Shown here: positions 16,614-25,970 of the stretch, in pieces
How positions within the stretch are numbered: the stretch's first letter is position 1
How the letters are laid out: each line of letters begins with the position of its first letter
From: Desulfosporosinus sp. Sb-LF
GTDB taxonomy: Bacteria; Bacillota; Desulfitobacteriia; Desulfitobacteriales; Desulfitobacteriaceae
Direction: 5' to 3'
NCBI RefSeq assembly: GCF_004766055.1
Contig: NZ_SPQR01000001.1
Coordinates: forward strand, 248,001-312,000
Length of the DNA stretch: 64,000 bases
The notes under the pieces: generated by a model
The model's input: only the letters and a program-made list of their open reading frames with translations
Databases searched by the model: none
What the model was told of the DNA's origin: nothing
Translations under genes and position numbers: made by a program

Positions 16614-19600
16614 GTGTCGATCTTAATAGTAGACGATTCCTTGGATAGTCAGCACTTAATCCAAGTTTTCCTTAAATCCGGTGGTTATACAGATATTCTA
16701 ACGGCTCAATCCGCAGAAGCGGCTTATCAATATCTTGATAAGCGCTCATGCTGTGGTAACCAAACACTTGATCTCATTTTAATGGATATTGTCATGCCTG
16801 ATGTGGATGGGATCGAGGCTTGTCAAGTCATCAAAAAGAACGAAGCGGCAGTCGATATTCCCATAATCATGGTTACTGCAAAAACAGAAAAGGAGGAACT
16901 TCAATTAGCATTTTCGGCCGGTGCTATGGATTATATCACGAAACCCCTTGATAAAATCGAATTGCTGACCCGTGTGCGTTCAGCCTTAAAACTCAAACAT
17001 GAAACAGATCGGCGGAAAGCAAGGGAATTGGAACTATTAGAGGTTACCCGACAATTGGAAGCGGCCAACAAAACCCTGCGCCACCGTTCTTTGAGTGATG
17101 GATTAACGGGTGTTGCCAACCGTCGTCACTTTGATGAAGTGCTGCTTAATGAATTGGGTCGCTCCAAGCGGGACAAGCATCCCTTATCATTCGTTATGCT
17201 TGATATTGACTTCTTTAAACTTTATAACGATACCTATGGTCATTTACAAGGTGACGATTGTCTGCGCAAGGTGGCCTTAGCAGCTCAAAACACACTAAAA
17301 AGGACGGGCGATTTTCTGGCCCGCTATGGAGGTGAGGAATTTGCAGTTATCCTGCCTAATACGGATTCCGAGGGCGCATTAACGTTAGCGAACGAGATAA
17401 GACTTGCCATCGAGAACTTAAGGATCCCCCATTCCGCTTCTAAGTGTAAGGATATTGTAACCATCAGTTTGGGGGTTGCCACCCTCCATCCGGGGGAAGA
17501 TATTACGCATGAAGAACTGATTAAGCTTGCTGATCAGGCCTTGTACCTTTCTAAAGAAAGCGGCCGCAATAAGGTGAGCCACTACGAAAATATATCCCAG
17601 GATCAGTTACTACCTAAAAATCACGCTATTAATGCATCGCTGAATACCCCTTTTAATACCCCCCTTAATAATCCTCTTAATGGGAAAAACGCCCCACTAC
17701 AAAAGTCTTTGTCGGAGGAAATCGAGACTGAGGATAACTCGGATTTGTTTAAGTATATCGTGGATTCTTCGGAGGATGCGATTATCAGTAAAGCCTTGGA
17801 CGGTACTATAAAATATTGGAACAAAGGTGCAGAATTACATTACGGGTATAAAGCAGAAGAAATCGTAGGGAGGCCAATCTATACTATTGTTCCCCCTAAT
17901 CTAGCAGATGAACTTCCCCCGATCTATGAGCGAATTCGAAACGGTGAGAGTGTTCAACATTACGAAACACAGCGACTCTGTAAGGATAAAACCGTTAAAG
18001 ATGTTTCCATTAAAATCTCGCCAATACGTGATAAGAAAGGTAATATCATCGGGGCTTCGGCTATTGCCCGCGATATTACCCGACAAAAGGCAATTGAACA
18101 AGCCATTCATGTCAGCGAAACAAGAAATCGGGCGATTGTTGATAACGTGGGCGAGGCAATTATTATTGTTGGGGAGACTGGTATCATTGAAACGTTTAAT
18201 GCAGCCGCAGAGCGTATCTTCGGATATACAGCAGGGGAAGCCACCGGCAAGAATGTGAAGATTCTTGTTCCTCCGCCCCTTGAGGCCAAGCACGGCAACT
18301 TTATTGAGGAATATTTAATGACTGGTCATAAACACCTGCTCGATAACAGCCGGGAGACGGAGGCTCGTTGTAAGGACGGCGCTCTTATTCCCGTGCTCAT
18401 CACTTTAAGTGAGATGAACCTCGGGAATACTCGGAAATTTATTGGCATAATACGTGATATTACAGACTTAAGAAAAGCGTCAGAAGCCCTGCAGCTTGCC
18501 AAGGAGGTTGCGGAAGCTGCAAATCGGGCGAAGAGCGAATTTTTAGCAACGATGAGTCATGAAATTCGCACCCCCATGAATGCCATATTAGGCATGGCTG
18601 ACCTGCTGTCGGAAACGTCTTTGAATGAAGAACAAACTAAATATGTGGATATATTCCGGTCTGCAGGAGACAATCTTATGAACCTGATCAACGACATTCT
18701 CGATCTCTCCAAAGTGGAAACCGGTCAGCTGGAACTTGAACATCTTAATTTTAACCTTATAAGTTTAGTCGAAAAAACCTGTGAAGTCTTAGCCCTGCGA
18801 GCCCATCAAAAAAACCTGGAGCTATTAACGAGGTTTGATTCTGAGGTGCCCATGATTGTTAGCGGAGATCCTAACAGATTAAAGCAGGTACTGGTAAACT
18901 TAATCGGAAACGCTGTTAAATTTACCGAGAGTGGTGAAATCCTTGTCAAGGTTGAGGTAAACAAAAGCAAAACGGTTCAGGATCTCGGACTGTGCTGTCT
19001 GCGTTTTTCTGTGACCGACACGGGAATAGGAATTCCTTCTGATAAACTTGACGTGATCTTTGACCGGTTTACACAGGCGGATTCATCGACCACCAGAAAA
19101 TACGGCGGAACCGGACTAGGGCTGGCTATCGCCAAGCGAATCATTAGGCTTATGAAGGGAGATATTGGGGTAGAAAGTGAAGTGGGGAAGGGAAGCACAT
19201 TTAGCTTTACGGCAGAATTCACGTTGAGCACATCCCAATTAAATGAGCCCCCAAGAAATGATGTGAAATTGGTTGGAACTAGGGTAATGGTCATCGATGA
19301 CAATGCCACCAATTTATTAATCCTTAGGGAAACCTTAAACTCTTGGGGTTTAATTTCAACGACTGTTGATAATGGACTGGAAGGCATTGATCAATTAAGA
19401 CAGGCCAAAAAACAAGGAACTCCTTACAATTTGGTCTTGCTAGACTGCCGAATGCCGGACATGGATGGCTTTGCCGTTGCTGAAGCTATTAAGAGCGACC
19501 CTGGCCTTGTTGGGACGACGGTTATGATGTTAACCTCCGACATGCGGCCAGGCGACACTATTAAGTATTCTAGTTTTGGAATTAGAACGTATTTAATAAA

Positions 19601-20393
19601 ACCAATAAAACGAGCCGAACTGCGCAATGCCATAGAAGAGATATTAAGTAAAGAACCGCCGAATCCCGGCCATCTTGTCAGTAAAAATCTAACCGAAGAA
19701 CAGTTGCCCCTAAGGATTTTATTGGTCGATGATTCCGTGGAAAATCAATTGTTAATCAAAGCTTACCTTAAAAATACTCCTTACGAGGTCGACAGTGCGG
19801 AGAATGGCGAAGTAGCTGTCGACAAGTTTAAGTCCAAGGCTTACAACCTAGTCTTGATGGACATGCAAATGCCTGTTATGGATGGATACACCGCAACCCA
19901 GGACATCAGAAAATTGGAACAGGAACAGCATAAGGAGCCTACACCCATTATTGCTTTAACGGCATACGCTCTAAACGAAGATGCCAACAAAAGTATCGAA
20001 GCAGGGTGCAGTGCCCATTTAACAAAACCCATCAAGAAAGCGGTTCTCTTAGAAGTGATTAAGCGCTTTGAGCGACTGCTTATTGATCGTAGTTCCTCAA
20101 AAATCACGGTCCTTGTTGACAAGGACTTAGAGGAACTCATTCCGGGATTTTTGGAAAACCGTTGTCAAGATCTTAACACCATCCGTGAAGCGATCAAGAA
20201 GGCGGATTACGGTTCAATTCAGATTTTGGGCCATACTTTAAAAGGCTTAGGCGGTGGATACGGTTTTAATTATATTTCCGAATGGGGAAAGCAATTAGAG
20301 CTAGCGGCTAAAGAAGAGAAAGCTATTGAAATTATGACCCTTGTTGGCAGCCTGGGAAACTATTTGGATAACATTGTAATTACTTTTGAGTAA
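16614..20393 (+). CDS. Hybrid signalling protein REC-GGDEF-PAS-PAS-HisKA-HATPase-REC-REC-HPt
   Basis: The 1259-residue protein starts at GTG 16614 behind GAGGTG. Domains in order: receiver (Asp58 in LILMDIVMPD); diguanylate cyclase (active RYGGEEF near 240, with an RTGD product-inhibition site just before); a Pro/Asn-rich linker; two PAS domains (about 375-620); HisKA (SHEIRTPMNAILG, His near 648); HATPase (NAVKFTES, DTGIGIP, GTGLGLAI); two receivers (LLDCRMPDMDG, LMDMQMPVMDG); and an HPt domain (GHTLKGLGGGYG). One chain could thus both relay phosphate and make c-di-GMP. It has no membrane segment and should be cytosolic. No separate partner genes are adjacent. Confidence 0.95.
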   Translation: MSILIVDDSLDSQHLIQVFLKSGGYTDILTAQSAEAAYQYLDKRSCCGNQTLDLILMDIVMPDVDGIEACQVIKKNEAAVDIPIIMVTAKTEKEELQLAFSAGAMDYITKPLDKIELLTRVRSALKLKHETDRRKARELELLEVTRQLEAANKTLRHRSLSDGLTGVANRRHFDEVLLNELGRSKRDKHPLSFVMLDIDFFKLYNDTYGHLQGDDCLRKVALAAQNTLKRTGDFLARYGGEEFAVILPNTDSEGALTLANEIRLAIENLRIPHSASKCKDIVTISLGVATLHPGEDITHEELIKLADQALYLSKESGRNKVSHYENISQDQLLPKNHAINASLNTPFNTPLNNPLNGKNAPLQKSLSEEIETEDNSDLFKYIVDSSEDAIISKALDGTIKYWNKGAELHYGYKAEEIVGRPIYTIVPPNLADELPPIYERIRNGESVQHYETQRLCKDKTVKDVSIKISPIRDKKGNIIGASAIARDITRQKAIEQAIHVSETRNRAIVDNVGEAIIIVGETGIIETFNAAAERIFGYTAGEATGKNVKILVPPPLEAKHGNFIEEYLMTGHKHLLDNSRETEARCKDGALIPVLITLSEMNLGNTRKFIGIIRDITDLRKASEALQLAKEVAEAANRAKSEFLATMSHEIRTPMNAILGMADLLSETSLNEEQTKYVDIFRSAGDNLMNLINDILDLSKVETGQLELEHLNFNLISLVEKTCEVLALRAHQKNLELLTRFDSEVPMIVSGDPNRLKQVLVNLIGNAVKFTESGEILVKVEVNKSKTVQDLGLCCLRFSVTDTGIGIPSDKLDVIFDRFTQADSSTTRKYGGTGLGLAIAKRIIRLMKGDIGVESEVGKGSTFSFTAEFTLSTSQLNEPPRNDVKLVGTRVMVIDDNATNLLILRETLNSWGLISTTVDNGLEGIDQLRQAKKQGTPYNLVLLDCRMPDMDGFAVAEAIKSDPGLVGTTVMMLTSDMRPGDTIKYSSFGIRTYLIKPIKRAELRNAIEEILSKEPPNPGHLVSKNLTEEQLPLRILLVDDSVENQLLIKAYLKNTPYEVDSAENGEVAVDKFKSKAYNLVLMDMQMPVMDGYTATQDIRKLEQEQHKEPTPIIALTAYALNEDANKSIEAGCSAHLTKPIKKAVLLEVIKRFERLLIDRSSSKITVLVDKDLEELIPGFLENRCQDLNTIREAIKKADYGSIQILGHTLKGLGGGYGFNYISEWGKQLELAAKEEKAIEIMTLVGSLGNYLDNIVITFE

Positions 20394-20567
20394 TTAATTA
20401 GTCATGGAATAAATTCATCCGGAATGGGTGTAGGTAGAATACGATCCATAAGGATACAGTACTAAGAATAATGGGAACTGCTTATGGGAAGTATAAGCAA
20501 AATCTCTCTTGTAAACATATGTAAATTCCTGTTGTTAGAAAATAAAGAGACAAAAGGAGGGATGGAA

Positions 20568-21032
20568 ATGGCCTATATCGTTAATTTCAAAAATGTGTCT
20601 ACAGTTGGTTTAGAGTCTTCACCTATAGCAGAAGCGCTTGCTGGTTTACGGGCTAATGAAGCCCGTTACTTTATGAACAAATATAAGCATGAATTTACGG
20701 TTGTACCAGCTAGCGAAAACCTGGAAACCCTTGATTATGTGAACCGAATTATGAAAGAAGAACGTGATATTGAGTTTGCGGCCAAACCTTTAGAAACGTC
20801 GCGTTTTCAAGTGGAAAATATCAAAATGGCCTACGTCTTTTATGAGGATGGTCTTGCGGTTAACGTCATGTATACGGTTGATGACCCTAAGAAGCGGGCC
20901 GTTGGTTTTAAACTTTCTGAGGGGATGGAGGTACCAAAGGAGTTAGAAGGGAAGTTTAAGTTTGCTAGGCAGAAGTCTAAACTAGCTGGAACAATTCGGG
21001 GTTCGTTTTTTGTAATTAAAGCAAATTACTAA
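20568..21032 (+). CDS. Conserved-looking hypothetical protein
   Basis: The start is placed at ATG 20568, seven bases after AAAGGAGG, giving 154 residues (MAYIVNFKNVSTVGLESSPI). The sequence is soluble, mixed alpha/beta, with no signal peptide or cysteine motif. I do not recognise a family. A longer frame back to 20484 lacks an RBS. It follows the hybrid kinase gene by 175 bases and is the last intact gene before a remnant-rich stretch. Confidence 0.7.
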   Translation: MAYIVNFKNVSTVGLESSPIAEALAGLRANEARYFMNKYKHEFTVVPASENLETLDYVNRIMKEERDIEFAAKPLETSRFQVENIKMAYVFYEDGLAVNVMYTVDDPKKRAVGFKLSEGMEVPKELEGKFKFARQKSKLAGTIRGSFFVIKANY

Positions 21033-21040
21033 AGAAGAGT

Positions 21041-21304
21041 TTAGAAAAAGGAAAACAGCAAGTACTTTGCCAGCCGTTTGGCTAATGACAGTACCGTAAG
21101 AGTAGGCGGTAAGCCCCATTCCGTCGGAATCATCGAACAGTCACAGACATACAAGTTGTCATACTGCTGCCTCCAATGCCATCCCTCACTGGCTTTATTG
21201 ATTCCACTAGCTTGAAGTATCTGGGCTGATCCTTACTTCATTCGATAAATCGATTCCGAATTTGGCGAACAATTCCACCGGAGGGTAATAGGCCGTTCCA
21301 TAGT
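21041..21304 (-). pseudogene. C-terminal remnant of a GMC-type oxidoreductase
   Basis: The minus strand encodes YYGTAYYPPVELFAKFGIDL. After a frame change it reads GINKASEGWHWRQQYDNLYV, CDCSMIPTEWGLPPTL and TVLSLAKRLAKYL, then stops at 21041. NLYVCD...P..GLPPTLTVLSLAKRLA is the conserved C-terminal motif of FAD-dependent GMC/choline-dehydrogenase-type enzymes. The rest of the enzyme is absent. Confidence 0.7.
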
Positions 21305-21305
21305 A

Positions 21306-21490
21306 GCGTCCGGCTTATCACCAGGAACGGCAATGATTATACAAAGTGGTTCGTGTTTGGTGTTGCAGATATTCATAAAGAGTACAAAAGATTATTGAAA
21401 AACGGCGTGAAGTTTACTATGGAGCCGACAAAAATGGGAGAAGTCACAATAACTGTCTTCGATGATACATGCGGCAACCTTATTCAGTAG
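21306..21490 (+). pseudogene. Chimeric remnant: LigD fragment fused to VOC/glyoxalase C-terminus
   Basis: The first 47 bases encode VRLITRNGNDYTKWF, nearly identical in DNA to the ligase segment of the intact ligD at 26682-26733. The same frame then continues FGVADIHKEYKRLLKNGVKF, TMEPTKMGEVTITVFDD and TCGNLIQ, the end of a VOC-fold (glyoxalase-like) protein, to TAG at 21490. The join is presumably a deletion or recombination scar. No start codon is apparent. Confidence 0.7.
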
Positions 21491-21639
21491 TGCAGAAGTA
21501 ACTTTATGTCCAGTCCATATTATAGCTTAGATCAGGTTGTAGGAAACCTTTTTAGAACAGGGTTAAAGCTATCGGAGAATAGATAAAAAGAAACCTTTAT
21601 AAAACGATGAATAGTATAACTTCTAGCCAACACTTAGAC

Positions 21640-21668
21640 CTGTTTAAGGGTCAAACAGAGTTTTTTAA
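21640..21668 (+). terminator. Terminator hairpin
   Basis: CTGTTT-AAGGGTC-AAACAG followed by AGTTTTTTAA. It is a short stem but carries a good T-tract. Confidence 0.5.
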
Positions 21669-21674
21669 TTTAAC

Positions 21675-21712
21675 AATATTAAAGACCTGCTAAATTGCAG
21701 GTCTTTAATATT
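21675..21712. terminator. Perfect 16-base inverted repeat, probable bidirectional terminator
   Basis: AATATTAAAGACCTGC and GCAGGTCTTTAATATT surround TAAATT. U-rich arms on both sides would allow termination in either direction. It sits between plus-strand remnants and the minus-strand gene ending at 21824. Confidence 0.75.
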
Positions 21713-21823
21713 GCGCTTCATGGCCCAACCCTCTGTCAAACGAGTGTTGCAACAGAATATATTCAAAATGCAGTTGATAAAGAAAAGATGTGGCTGTTGC
21801 TCTGGCCGGCATTTATCGATTAC

Positions 21824-22201
21824 TTAGAGAGTGTGCACGACTTTGTCTATGGTTATTTCTAAAACCGCTCTTGGCCAAGAAAACCTTTCTTTTGTCATAT
21901 CAAACTCGGGACCCTCTTTTACAACTTTCGCCGTTCCGGTAATTAGAAAACCAGTTCCCTTATACCTCGTTCCTTGAACCTCCCGGCTTCCTATTGTCAA
22001 CTTAACTCGATTATCCCGCTCAATATTTTTCTCCGTATTGTGCATTCGGCTTACGGGAATTAACAACCTATCATCTTCAGTGACATGGACGTAACTATTC
22101 CATGTATTAACGACGTGTGGTCCATCTTCACCTTGTGTAACAATGGCCACCTCACCATCAGCAGGATGAGCTAAGACTTCTAACAATTTTTCGTTTAACA
22201 T
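21824..22201 (-). CDS. Pyridoxamine 5'-phosphate oxidase-like FMN-binding protein
   Basis: The 125-residue protein has the split-barrel pattern of FMN-binding proteins: LAHPADGEVAIVTQGEDGPH, VVNTWNSYVHVTEDDRLLIP, RDNRVKLTIGSREVQG and GTGFLITGTAKV. Length and motifs fit the small PNPOx-like family, which binds FMN, F420 or heme and reduces or isomerises small molecules. The substrate is unknown. The start has an RBS (GGAGTC). A second split-barrel protein is encoded just upstream on the same strand (22435-22899), but a 230-base gap makes a shared transcript uncertain. Confidence 0.85.
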   Translation of the reverse strand: MLNEKLLEVLAHPADGEVAIVTQGEDGPHVVNTWNSYVHVTEDDRLLIPVSRMHNTEKNIERDNRVKLTIGSREVQGTRYKGTGFLITGTAKVVKEGPEFDMTKERFSWPRAVLEITIDKVVHTL

Positions 22202-22434
22202 TTCTTTGACTCCTTCAATTCAGTCTAAGCAAGTTCTTATTTTATTTTGTGAAACACAAAATATTCTACGAGCTTACTATTTGCTTACTAACTGAATCAA
22301 TTTCATAAATGGTTTTTCCGATTGAGCAGACCCTATATATAGTAGTGCTTCGCTGATTTCAGTCTATATATGGCATTGCGAATGCGGTTTTTAGGCATTA
22401 TGAAATTGATTCTACTATAAATTATTAAGAATAT

Positions 22435-22899
22435 CTATAAATTTGTTTTAGCGGTAACATGATCAATGGTAAGTTTAACAACTTTAACTGATTGTAAGAA
22501 TTGGTGGATTTGGTCAATAGCTTCTCGAAAATTATCTTTGCAGAATTTCCTAGTAAACTCGACCATAGCCCTTTCTTTTTCCTCATCAATGACCTCTACA
22601 GTTTTTCCAAATACAATCGCACTTTCGTATAGGCTAACGAATTTTTCGGGTTGAACCTTGGCATAAGTCACAACACAAAAGGAAACTAGGTCGTTAAACT
22701 GTATATTTTCTAACTTATTACCTTCACGGGCACAGTGAAAATAGAGGGCATTATCGTTAAGAACATAGTTTAAAGGGACACCATAAGGGTAGCCATTTTC
22801 CCCGATCGTTGAAAGTATGCCATATTCACCTTTTTCTAGAATTTCAAATGCCTCTGCGGTATCTAATTTTCTTTCCTTCCGCCTTATTTCTTTAAACAT
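22435..22899 (-). CDS. NimA-type FMN-binding split-barrel protein
   Basis: The 154-residue protein shows RRKERKLDTAEAFEILEKGE, YGILSTIGENGYPYGVPLNY, ALYFHCAREGNKLENI and VCFVV-like strands, the signature of the nitroimidazole-resistance (NimA)/flavin-nucleotide-binding group. Such proteins bind FMN, and some reduce nitro groups; many have unknown roles. RBS AAGAAGG precedes the ATG. The gene is divergent from a MocR-type regulator (23063) across a 163-base promoter region, which suggests control by that regulator. Confidence 0.85.
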   Translation of the reverse strand: MFKEIRRKERKLDTAEAFEILEKGEYGILSTIGENGYPYGVPLNYVLNDNALYFHCAREGNKLENIQFNDLVSFCVVTYAKVQPEKFVSLYESAIVFGKTVEVIDEEKERAMVEFTRKFCKDNFREAIDQIHQFLQSVKVVKLTIDHVTAKTNL

Positions 22900-22954
22900 T
22901 AAAATACCTTCTTTTAATTTTATAGCCTAACTAGATTATAGCCGAATTCTGTAC

Positions 22955-22989
22955 TTATCGGAAGTTACAGTTTATAATAAGTTTATCGG
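22955..22989. promoter_or_regulatory. Direct repeats TTATCGG in the nimA-like/mocR divergent promoter
   Basis: TTATCGG occurs at 22955 and 22983, 28 bases apart, between the divergent genes. The minus-strand gene has a candidate -10 TATAAT (complement of 22935-22940). MocR/PdxR regulators are known to bind spaced direct repeats, so these are reasonable operator candidates. Confidence 0.4.
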
Positions 22990-23062
22990 GTCAGTTTGGC
23001 ACGCATTTTTTGATTGATGCAATTTACAGCGACAGAGCGGATAACTTTAAGGTGGGTTGTCT

Positions 23063-24454
23063 ATGTTTTTGTTAGATACAAATAGTTCAAAATCGCTTTA
23101 TTGGCAGCTTTATGAGCAAATAAAGGATCGAATTAATTCGGGGGATTTACAGGCAAACTCGAAGTTGCCATCAGTCCGGCACTTATCCAATTTGTTAGGC
23201 GTTAGTATAAGTACGGTTGAAAATACGTACCGGCAGCTTTTGATAGAGGGATATATTGAAAGCAGACCTCGTAGCGGGTATTTCGTTGTGCCTCCCTATA
23301 AAGAGTTCACCCCTAAATGCTCTAAACAAATGTCAGGTGGAGTAAATGACCAGGAATTACGAAACGAAAACAATATAGAGTATGACTTTCACCCCGCAAA
23401 ATTGGGGTTGGAGGACTTTCCGTATAGTATTTGGAGCCGGCTCATAAATATTACTCTCAAAGAACAGTCTCAAAATTTACTATCCTATAATGAGTCGATG
23501 GGGGAATGGTCGTTAAGATGTGAGTTGCAAAAATACTTAGAGAAGTCCCGTGGTGTATGCTGCAGTCCTGAACAAATATTAATTTGCTCAGGGCTGCAGC
23601 ATAGTTTATCCATCCTCGCTCTGCTTTTGAGGCAAAGGTTTTCGGCATGTGCCGTTGAAGAACCGGGAAATATTGTCCCAAAATCAATTTTTGAGAATTA
23701 TGGTTTTGATTTACTACCAATCCAGGCAAACGAGGAAGGGATAGACTTAACTTTATTGACAGCCGAAAGTAAAGTTGTTTATATAACTCCATCTCATCAA
23801 TTTCCCTTAGGATATGTCATGCCCATTAATAAACGATTAAAATTAATAGAATGGGCCGAAAGCGTGGGGGGATTTATTATCGAGGATGATTATGATAGCG
23901 AATTAAGATATTCCGGCAAACCCATTCCTTCTTTACAAGGACTTAATCCAAGTGGAAATATTGTATATCTTGGTACCTTTTCGAAGGTATTATCGCCTTC
24001 CCTGAGAATCAGTTATATGGTTTTATGTCCTTCACTCATAGAATCTTATAAGCAAATGTTTAAACAGTATCATTCGTCTGTGTCGGTATTGGAACAGTTA
24101 ACGTTGCAAAAATTTATAAGTCATGGTTTTTGGGATCGCCATTTGCGTAAGTTTCGTACGTCTTATAAAAAGAGGCACGATGCAATGATTGATGCCGTCA
24201 ATGATGTTATGGGAAATGCAGTAGAAATTATAGGCCAAGGGGCAGGACTTCATATTGTTGTTAGAGTCCTACAAAAAGATTCGGAAAGCGAATTAATAGA
24301 ACTTGCCAAACAAAATGGGGTCCGTGTATACTCTGTTTCCGAATATTATGTTACGAATAGTGACTTGTCTCCAAAAATTATGTTGGGATTCGGGGGTTTA
24401 AATCCGGAAAGTATTTATAGGGGAATACGGAGATTGAATAGTGCGTGGTTTTGA
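23063..24454 (+). CDS. MocR/PdxR-family regulator (GntR helix-turn-helix + aminotransferase fold)
   Basis: ATG 23063 (AAGGTGGG six bases upstream) gives 463 residues. Residues 1-75 form a GntR winged helix (SKLPSVRHLSNLLGVSISTV, ENTYRQLLIEGYIESRPRSG). The rest is a fold-type I aminotransferase domain with IIEDDYDSELRYSG and the PLP lysine in YLGTFSKVLSPSLRISYMV. The family binds PLP and regulates vitamin B6, GABA or amino-acid genes. It is divergent from the NimA-like FMN protein at 22435, which is its most likely target. Confidence 0.92.
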   Translation: MFLLDTNSSKSLYWQLYEQIKDRINSGDLQANSKLPSVRHLSNLLGVSISTVENTYRQLLIEGYIESRPRSGYFVVPPYKEFTPKCSKQMSGGVNDQELRNENNIEYDFHPAKLGLEDFPYSIWSRLINITLKEQSQNLLSYNESMGEWSLRCELQKYLEKSRGVCCSPEQILICSGLQHSLSILALLLRQRFSACAVEEPGNIVPKSIFENYGFDLLPIQANEEGIDLTLLTAESKVVYITPSHQFPLGYVMPINKRLKLIEWAESVGGFIIEDDYDSELRYSGKPIPSLQGLNPSGNIVYLGTFSKVLSPSLRISYMVLCPSLIESYKQMFKQYHSSVSVLEQLTLQKFISHGFWDRHLRKFRTSYKKRHDAMIDAVNDVMGNAVEIIGQGAGLHIVVRVLQKDSESELIELAKQNGVRVYSVSEYYVTNSDLSPKIMLGFGGLNPESIYRGIRRLNSAWF

Positions 24455-24505
24455 GACTTATTATTATTCCGGACGTTATTACCCTGACTGGGGGCATTAT
24501 AACGG

Positions 24506-24925
24506 CTACTTAAAATGAAGAGTTGCACAAACGATTTCCGAATGAGTCCCTATCCTTAAAGGTGGACCCCAAGTCCCATAACCTGATGAGACGATTAAAT
24601 TATAATTACCCTTTTTCAAGTATCCCCAGTCTATTTCATAGACAAGCTTGGTGATTAAATTGCCCGGAAATAGTTGTCCTTCGTGGGTATGCCCAGCTAA
24701 CTGAAGATCTATTTGATTTTGTTGAGCTGTTTCCAATTCAAGGGGTTGGTGATCCAGCAAGATCAGCGGTAGCGAGGAGTCCACTCCCTTGATTAAATCT
24801 CCTAATTCTTTTCGTCCCTCAGTGTTGCCTCCGCTACGCCTACTGGGATTATCTCTGCCGATGATGTAGAAGCTATTCTCCACCTTAATGTATTGATCCC
24901 TAAGAACATTGACCCCTGCGTACAT
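24506..24925 (-). pseudogene. C-terminal remnant of a membrane-type metallophosphoesterase
   Basis: The minus-strand frame reads AGVNVLRDQYIKVENSFYII, GRDNPSRR, PLILLDHQPLELE and LQLAGHTHEGQLFP, the second half of the YkoQ/YaeI type of calcineurin-like phosphoesterase. GHTHEGQ is the last metal-binding motif. The first half, with the D-x-H, GDxxD and GNH metal motifs and the membrane anchor, is missing, and the apparent ATG falls inside the domain. It should be inactive. Confidence 0.8.
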
Positions 24926-24995
24926 AAGATCTTATGAATTATGGACAACAAATAAAGCAGCAATCATCTTCGCCGCTTTACTACTCGTTTTATTA

Positions 24996-25586
24996 TTAAT
25001 TTTCGATAGTTTTTCTAATACAACTTGATAGGGGTTCTATATCGTAGACAGACATAATCGAAGCCCGAAGCAGAGTATCTTTATTTATAACATTCCAGTT
25101 TATAACATAATCGCTCTCAATAGCCAAACAACGAATGTATTCACGAATTACACGTCCATTACCTTCTCGAAAAGGGTGAAGAATGTTTAGTTCAGACATG
25201 TAAAACGCCGATCTTAGAGAGAAACGTTCGACATTTGTACCGATTAAGAAACCTTCTTCTTTAAGCTTTCTGAAAAGTTGGTTGGCATTCTGATCCAAAT
25301 ACTGCCAATGAGCAAATAAAGTATTATCCTTGGAGATATCCTCCTCTCGAGTTTTACCCGCAAAAGGATAGATATCTTGGAATATATAATAGTGGATTTG
25401 TATTAAATGTTCCAAATTATAATCAGCTAAAATAGGGGATGCTTGAAGTTCTAAGAGCCTTTGTGTTGTGAAGAGTAATTCGGCTTCACTTAGTAGCGCT
25501 TCATTTTTCAAAGCTAACTTATTAATTAAGATATCGGTGTCTGGGTAACAGTACTTGGAGTGGCCAGAGCCGTATTTCGGAGACAT
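24996..25586 (-). CDS. Fic-domain AMP-transferase toxin
   Basis: The 196-residue protein carries the complete Fic motif HPFREGNGR (residues 137-145) after a flap segment (DIYPFAGKTREEDISKD). Fic enzymes of this size transfer AMP from ATP to hydroxyl groups of targets such as gyrase, using the motif histidine. The gene overlaps the upstream antitoxin ORF by one base (TAATG), so both are translated together. All catalytic residues look intact. The small size and separate antitoxin fit class I (VbhT/FicT-like) modules. Confidence 0.9.
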   Translation of the reverse strand: MSPKYGSGHSKYCYPDTDILINKLALKNEALLSEAELLFTTQRLLELQASPILADYNLEHLIQIHYYIFQDIYPFAGKTREEDISKDNTLFAHWQYLDQNANQLFRKLKEEGFLIGTNVERFSLRSAFYMSELNILHPFREGNGRVIREYIRCLAIESDYVINWNVINKDTLLRASIMSVYDIEPLSSCIRKTIEN

Positions 25587-25786
25587 TAGCGCCTGAATTT
25601 CCTATTCTTATTGACGATGTATTTTGTAATATCTTGAATTATATCTTCACTGGTCATATGGCCTCTCAAGTATTTTCGACCGTACACGACAGAACGTCTT
25701 TTCATATTAAAGCCTTCAACAGCAAGGCTTGTTTTTACGTTCGCAAGATATCGTTTAATATCTTTTTCAGGAATCAAAAGAATCAT
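25586..25786 (-). CDS. Antitoxin partner of the Fic toxin
   Basis: This 66-residue ORF contains VKTSLAVEGFNM; S20-x-x-x-E24-G25 matches the (S/T)xxxE(G/N) inhibitory helix whose Glu blocks the ATP gamma-phosphate site of Fic proteins. It lies directly upstream of fic, and its stop overlaps the fic start. The start may be ATG 25786 or TTG 25777; the latter is better spaced from GAAAGG. The rest of the sequence is basic, and autoregulation by DNA binding is possible. Confidence 0.75.
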   Translation of the reverse strand: MILLIPEKDIKRYLANVKTSLAVEGFNMKRRSVVYGRKYLRGHMTSEDIIQDITKYIVNKNRKFRR

Positions 25787-25970
25787 CCTTTCAATAAAGT
25801 TTCAATAGTATATTATTCTCTATTCTGCCCCAAAAACCCTTTGCGTGTAAATATTTTAAGGCGCAAGGCAAGGTACGGCTCAATTATATGGTTATTGTAC
25901 CTGAAGGAGCCGATGAGTAAGGGTAAGAATTAGGTATGATTGGAAACAATAGATCCGAAGGTGTGATTAT

